DNA from: Lachnospiraceae bacterium
GTDB lineage: Bacteria; Bacillota; Clostridia; Lachnospirales; Lachnospiraceae
Assembly (NCBI GenBank): GCA_016294075.1
Contig: JAEDCQ010000002.1
Coordinates: 248,001 to 312,000 of the forward strand
DNA: 64,000 bases
Reading direction: 5' to 3'
Shown one piece after another: positions 59,975-64,000 of the stretch (positions within the stretch are counted from its first letter, which is position 1; every line of letters begins with the position of its first letter). Both the position numbers and the translations under genes were made by a program. The notes beneath the pieces were generated by a model. That model was not told the DNA's origin. It searched no databases and saw only the letters and a list, made by a program, of their open reading frames with translations.

Positions 59975-61930
59975 ATGAGCGAAACAAAGCAGGAATTGTC
60001 AGCGTATGAAAAAGAACATTTAAAATGTGCGGAATATGCGGAACGGATTGCCAGATTGGAAGAGGAAAATGATTATCTGCAGTTTCGACTTGACCGTATT
60101 CATAACCATCCGCTCTGGAAATCAACTGCAGGACTGCGTAAAGCCATGCATACCGTAAAGAGGCAGACTGACCGCATAAAAAACTGCGGCGGACCACGGG
60201 GGGTTATTGCAAAGCTTCGTTATAAGCAGCATGAGAGGATGGCCATGAAACAGCATGGCAGTGCAAGCTTTCCGGATGAAGAGGAACGAAAAAGACAGCA
60301 GGAGGCTGTTTTTTCGCACAATATAAAGTTCAGTATTCTTGTTCCGCTGTATAATACACCTGAAAATTTTTTGCGTGAGATGATTGGTTCCGTAAAATGG
60401 CAGACATATCAGAATTGGGAGCTGTGTCTGGCGGACGGTTCGGATGATAAACATGAGAATGTTGGCAGAATCTGTGCGGAATATGCAAAAGCGGATGCAC
60501 GTATCAAATATTCAAAGCTTGTGAAGAATGAAGGTATTTCAGGAAATACGAATGAATGCTTAAAACTGGCTACGGGTGATTATATCGGTCTGTTTGACCA
60601 TGATGATGTGCTTCATCCCTCGGTATTGTTTGAATACGCAAAAGCGATTGATGCGCAGGGAGCGGATTATCTGTACTGTGATGAGACGACATTTAAGGAC
60701 GGCAGTATTGATAATATGATTACCCTTCATTTTAAACCGGATTATGCCATTGATAATCTGCGTGCAAATAATTATATCTGCCACTTCAGCTGTTTTAAAA
60801 AAGAGCTTCTTGATGGTATGGAACTGTTTAGAAAACAGTTTGACGGCAGCCAGGATCATGATATGATTCTTCGTCTGACAGATAAAGCAGAGAAGGTCGT
60901 ACATGTGCCGAAACTTTTGTATTATTGGCGCTCCCATGCGGGTAGTGTGGCATCGGATATTTCGGCAAAATCGTATGCAATTGAGGCTGCAAGGGGAGCA
61001 GTGGCGGACCATCTTCGAGCACATGGCTTTAAGCATTTTAAAATAACAGGGACAAGGGCATTTGAAACCATTTTTAAAATCAGCTATGAAATTATCGGTA
61101 ATCCGAAGATATCGATTGTGATTGCCAATAAGGATCATGCGGATGATTTGAGAAGATGCATAACCTCTATCCGTGAGAAGTCCACATATGACAACTACGA
61201 GATTATAGTAGTCGAAAATAACAGTGAAACTGAGGGAATTTTTGAATATTATAAGGAACTGACTGACGAAAAAATAAAGGTTGTTCGTTATGAGGGCGAC
61301 TTCAATTATTCCGCAATCAATAATCTGGGCGTTGAATTTGCGGACGGTGAATATGTACTTCTTCTGAATAATGATACGCAGGTTATTACGGTAAATTGGC
61401 TGGAGGAGCTTCTGATGTATGCACAGCGCAAGGATGTCGGTGCGGTCGGTGGCAAGCTGTTTTACGCCAATAAAACAATTCAGCATGCAGGTGTAGTGAT
61501 TGGACTTGGTGCCCACAGAACAGCAGGACATACACATTACGGACAGAGCAGGGAAAATCTCGGATATATGGGTAGGCTCTGCTATGCACAGAATGTCAGC
61601 GCTGTTACAGGTGCCTGTCTGATGGTAAAGAAGCATCTTTTTACGGAAATGGGCGGATTGGATACGGATTTTGCCGTTTCCTTAAATGATGTGGATTTCT
61701 GCCTAAAGCTTCGCAGAAAAGGATATTTGAACGTGTTTACTCCTTTTGCGGAATTGTATCACTTTGAATCTGTTTCCAGAGGTCTGGATGATCATGGTGA
61801 AAAGGCAGAGCGTTACAATAAAGAATCTGAGCTTTTCCGTGAAAGATGGAAGGATGAGCTTGCCAAGGGAGACCCCTACTATAATGTAAATTTTTCATTG
61901 GATAGAAGTGACTATTCATTGAAAGTGTGA
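59975..61930 (+). CDS. large two-domain family 2 glycosyltransferase
   Basis: A 651-residue protein with an N-terminal coiled coil (1-45), a complete GT2 domain (about 117-340; FSILVPLYNTPENF, LFDHDDVLHP) and a second GT2 domain (about 377-640; ISIVIANKDHADD, LLLNNDTQVIT, VTGACLMVKKHLF, LNDVDFCLKL). Both have their aspartate motifs, so it may add two different linkages, like bifunctional rhamnan or galactan polymerases. It is a paralogue of the enzyme upstream. AAGGAG precedes ATG 59975. Confidence 0.85.
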   Translation: MSETKQELSAYEKEHLKCAEYAERIARLEEENDYLQFRLDRIHNHPLWKSTAGLRKAMHTVKRQTDRIKNCGGPRGVIAKLRYKQHERMAMKQHGSASFPDEEERKRQQEAVFSHNIKFSILVPLYNTPENFLREMIGSVKWQTYQNWELCLADGSDDKHENVGRICAEYAKADARIKYSKLVKNEGISGNTNECLKLATGDYIGLFDHDDVLHPSVLFEYAKAIDAQGADYLYCDETTFKDGSIDNMITLHFKPDYAIDNLRANNYICHFSCFKKELLDGMELFRKQFDGSQDHDMILRLTDKAEKVVHVPKLLYYWRSHAGSVASDISAKSYAIEAARGAVADHLRAHGFKHFKITGTRAFETIFKISYEIIGNPKISIVIANKDHADDLRRCITSIREKSTYDNYEIIVVENNSETEGIFEYYKELTDEKIKVVRYEGDFNYSAINNLGVEFADGEYVLLLNNDTQVITVNWLEELLMYAQRKDVGAVGGKLFYANKTIQHAGVVIGLGAHRTAGHTHYGQSRENLGYMGRLCYAQNVSAVTGACLMVKKHLFTEMGGLDTDFAVSLNDVDFCLKLRRKGYLNVFTPFAELYHFESVSRGLDDHGEKAERYNKESELFRERWKDELAKGDPYYNVNFSLDRSDYSLKV

Positions 61931-61964
61931 TATATTGAAAACAAAATAAACGGAGGTTTTACAG

Positions 61965-63686
61965 ATGGGCTATAAGGATGAATATCAGTTTTGGCTTACG
62001 GATGCATATTTTGATGCATCAACGAAAGAAGAGTTAAAGTCGATTGAGAACGATGAAAAAGAGATTGAAGATCGTTTTTATAAAGAATTGGAATTCGGTA
62101 CAGGCGGTCTGCGCGGTGTAATCGGAGCAGGTACAAACCGTATGAATGTATATACTGTCAGAAAGGCAACACAGGGTCTTGCTAATTATATCATTAAGCA
62201 GGGCGGTGAGAAGAAAGGCGTGGCAATTGCATACGATTCCCGTTTCATGTCTCCCGAATTTGCGGATGAAGCCGCACTCTGCCTGGCTGCAAACGGTATT
62301 AAAGCATATGTATTTGATGCACTTCGTCCGACTCCGGAATTATCATTTGCACTTCGTACATTGGGCTGTATTTCCGGTGTCGTTGTAACGGCAAGCCACA
62401 ATCCGCCTGAGTATAACGGATATAAGGTATATTGGGAGGACGGCGCACAGGTTACGGCTCCGAAGGATAAAGAAATTATTACGGAAGTGAAAAACGTAAC
62501 GGATTATCATACCGTTAAAACGATGGATAAAAAAGAGGCCATGGAAGCAGGTTTATATCAGGTAATCGGAAAAGAAATCGATGATGCTTATATGGCAGAG
62601 CTGAAGAAACAGATTATTCACCCGGAAATCATTACCGAAATGGCAGAAGAAATCAAAATTGTTTATACACCGTTTAACGGAACCGGTAATGTGCCTGTCA
62701 GAAGAATTTTAAGCGAGCTTGGATTTAAAAATGTATATGTTGTTCCCGAGCAGGAAATGCCGGATCCTAAGTTTACAACACTCGAATACCCGAATCCGGA
62801 AGACCCGAAGGCATTTACATTAGCTCTTAAGCTTGCAAAAGAAAAAAATGCAGATATCGTATTGGCAACCGATCCGGATGCGGACAGACTCGGTATTTAT
62901 GCGCTTGATACAAAGAGCGGTGAATATGTTCCTTTTACCGGAAACATGTCAGGTATGCTGATTGCGGATTACATTTTAAGAGAGCGTACCAATACGAATA
63001 CAATGCCTGCCAATCCGGCAATGGTTAAGACGATTGTTACAACCAATATGGCAGATGTAATTGCCAAGACATATAATGTTAAACTGATTGAAGTTTTGAC
63101 GGGCTTTAAATTTATCGGAGAACAGATTAAACTGTTTGAACAGACAGGAAGCAATCACTATGTATTCGGTCTGGAAGAAAGCTATGGCTGTCTTGCCGGG
63201 ACACATGCACGTGATAAGGATGCTGTTGTAGCGGTTATGTGTTTGTGTGAGGTTGCCGCATGGTGCAAGAAGCATGGTAAGACCGTATGGGATCAGATGC
63301 TTGAAATGTATGAGAAATACGGATACTTCAAGGAAGATTTGTACACGATTACATTAAAGGGTATTGACGGTTCTAAACAGATTGCGGCTATTATGGATGG
63401 TTTAAGAAAGAATCCTCCGAAAGCATTCGGCGATTTGTCTGTAGTATCCATGCGTGATTATGAAAGCGGAAAAGTGCTGAATCCGGAAACAGGTGAGGAA
63501 AGTGAAACAGGACTTCCGAAGTCCAATGTATTGTATTTCGACCTTACAAACGACTCATGGTGCTGCGCAAGACCTTCCGGAACGGAGCCTAAGATTAAAT
63601 TCTACATGGGTGTTAAGGGCAGCAGTCTTGAAGATGCAGCAGAAAAGAATGCAAAATTAACAGAAAACCTGAAAGCGGTTTTATAA
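61965..63686 (+). CDS. pgcA: phosphoglucomutase/phosphomannomutase
   Basis: A 573-residue alpha-D-phosphohexomutase: LEFGTGGLRG near residue 43, the phosphoserine loop TASHNPPEYNGYK (S144), metal loop ATDPDADRLG (about 302), sugar-binding GLEESYG (about 402), and phosphate-binding RPSGTEPKIK near the C-terminus. It interconverts glucose-6-phosphate and glucose-1-phosphate and so feeds RmlA and UDP-glucose synthesis. CGGAGG precedes ATG 61965. The length fits the PgcA/YhxB group of Firmicutes. Confidence 0.95.
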   Translation: MGYKDEYQFWLTDAYFDASTKEELKSIENDEKEIEDRFYKELEFGTGGLRGVIGAGTNRMNVYTVRKATQGLANYIIKQGGEKKGVAIAYDSRFMSPEFADEAALCLAANGIKAYVFDALRPTPELSFALRTLGCISGVVVTASHNPPEYNGYKVYWEDGAQVTAPKDKEIITEVKNVTDYHTVKTMDKKEAMEAGLYQVIGKEIDDAYMAELKKQIIHPEIITEMAEEIKIVYTPFNGTGNVPVRRILSELGFKNVYVVPEQEMPDPKFTTLEYPNPEDPKAFTLALKLAKEKNADIVLATDPDADRLGIYALDTKSGEYVPFTGNMSGMLIADYILRERTNTNTMPANPAMVKTIVTTNMADVIAKTYNVKLIEVLTGFKFIGEQIKLFEQTGSNHYVFGLEESYGCLAGTHARDKDAVVAVMCLCEVAAWCKKHGKTVWDQMLEMYEKYGYFKEDLYTITLKGIDGSKQIAAIMDGLRKNPPKAFGDLSVVSMRDYESGKVLNPETGEESETGLPKSNVLYFDLTNDSWCCARPSGTEPKIKFYMGVKGSSLEDAAEKNAKLTENLKAVL

Positions 63687-63709
63687 AAATGATACACTGA
63701 AAGATTAAG

Positions 63710-63751
63710 TTTCCTGCGGATAATTTGTAAAATTGGGTTATTCGCAGGAAA
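63710..63751. terminator. 14-bp hairpin after pgcA
   Basis: TTTCCTGCGGATAA (63710-63723) pairs with TTATTCGCAGGAAA (63738-63751) with one mismatched or wobble position. There is no T-tract, so it may attenuate rather than end transcription into the next GT2 gene. Confidence 0.5.
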
Positions 63752-63784
63752 TATCCTTATTATCCGAAATAAACAGGGGTAAGA

Positions 63785-64000
63785 ATGATTACTATATCAA
63801 ATTTGAAAAAAACTTTCTATTATCTGCAAAAAAACGGAATCATTGATACCTATTATGCGGTCCGGGAGCGTTTTTTTGCGAGAAAATCAAAGTTGTATCC
63901 TGACAGAAATTATCAGTTTGTGCCAATAGATGAAAATACAGAGCGCAAACAGCGTGAAAGAGTTTTTGAAAAAGCATATTTGTTCAGTATTTTAGTCCCG
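63785..64000 (+). CDS. family 2 glycosyltransferase, N-terminal part (truncated by window)
   Basis: ATG 63785, with AGGGG five bases upstream, opens 72 residues: MITISNLKKTFYYLQKNG, a charged helical region and, at the window edge, FSILVP, the usual beginning of a GT2 nucleotide-binding domain. The same N-terminal layout (about 60-115 residues of helix, then FSILVP) is seen in the 59975 enzyme. It probably belongs to the same polymer operon. Confidence 0.75.
   Translation, partial: MITISNLKKTFYYLQKNGIIDTYYAVRERFFARKSKLYPDRNYQFVPIDENTERKQRERVFEKAYLFSILVP

Overview
The window looks like chromosome from a low-GC Gram-positive Clostridia, most likely a Lachnospiraceae-type bacterium. This is inferred from purine-rich Shine-Dalgarno sites, GHKL kinases paired with LytTR or Spo0A-like regulators, CotH and DUF6077-like proteins, and gene content; no rRNA or tRNA is present to confirm it. 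No IS element, prophage or CRISPR array was seen. Most of the 64 kb is a large cell-surface glycopolymer locus, interrupted by one degraded accessory stretch.

Layout. (1) 1-4.5 kb: the end of a CDP-glycerol/teichoic-acid-type transferase, then a minus-strand phosphocholine operon with a strong promoter. It encodes an HTH + cytidylyltransferase + choline-kinase fusion, a second cytidylyltransferase and a BCCT transporter. (2) 4.5-16.8 kb: an accessory and degraded stretch. It holds MBOAT and glycosyltransferase remnants, an intact GT2, a zinc-ribbon membrane protein, a HipA-like kinase, an aldo/keto reductase, a broken toxin-antitoxin pair, a repeat-rich coiled-coil protein, a Hint-like protein, a truncated HD hydrolase, and a CotH gene whose leader and first codons are duplicated 3.8 kb upstream. 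(3) 16.8-31.1 kb: sugar and glycan genes (FAD oxidoreductase, two GT2s, SDR, isomerase, UDP-glucuronate-type epimerase), a large modular glucosaminidase, and an MBOAT/SGNH/polytopic membrane module. (4) 31.2-35.1 kb: regulators (GHKL kinase, Spo0A-like regulator with paired Spo0A-type boxes, LytTR regulator, XRE protein) and a 16-residue peptide ORF. (5) 35.2-39.2 kb: rRNA methyltransferase-like protein, PfkB sugar kinase, acyltransferase and SGNH protein. (6) 39.4-46.1 kb: a Dlt-like operon made of two half-size EamA/SMR transporters, an adenylating enzyme, a carrier protein, a PLP decarboxylase, an MBOAT and a DltD-like SGNH protein. (7) 46.8-64 kb: two GH25 lysozymes, rmlB-rmlA-rmlC for dTDP-rhamnose, an ABC polysaccharide exporter whose ATPase has a Wzt-type C-terminal domain, a WbdD-like methyltransferase-kinase, large two-domain glycosyltransferases and a phosphoglucomutase.

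How it works together (inference). The phosphomutase and Rml enzymes supply dTDP-rhamnose. The large GT2s build a rhamnose-containing polymer, the methyltransferase-kinase may cap it, and the ABC exporter moves it out. The MBOAT/SGNH pairs acylate surface polymers, and the Dlt-like operon probably attaches an amino-acyl group whose chemistry is altered by the decarboxylase. The lic genes supply CDP-choline, and one lysozyme carries a choline-binding-like repeat. No LicD transferase, rmlD or polymer ligase was recognised here, so those must lie elsewhere.

The best candidates for undescribed biology are the decarboxylase-containing Dlt-like operon, the WbdD-like fusion in a Gram-positive setting, a recurrent 38-nt inverted element (TTGGGC-N26-GCCCAA) found seven times, and the coiled-coil/Hint gene pair that shares an upstream motif.
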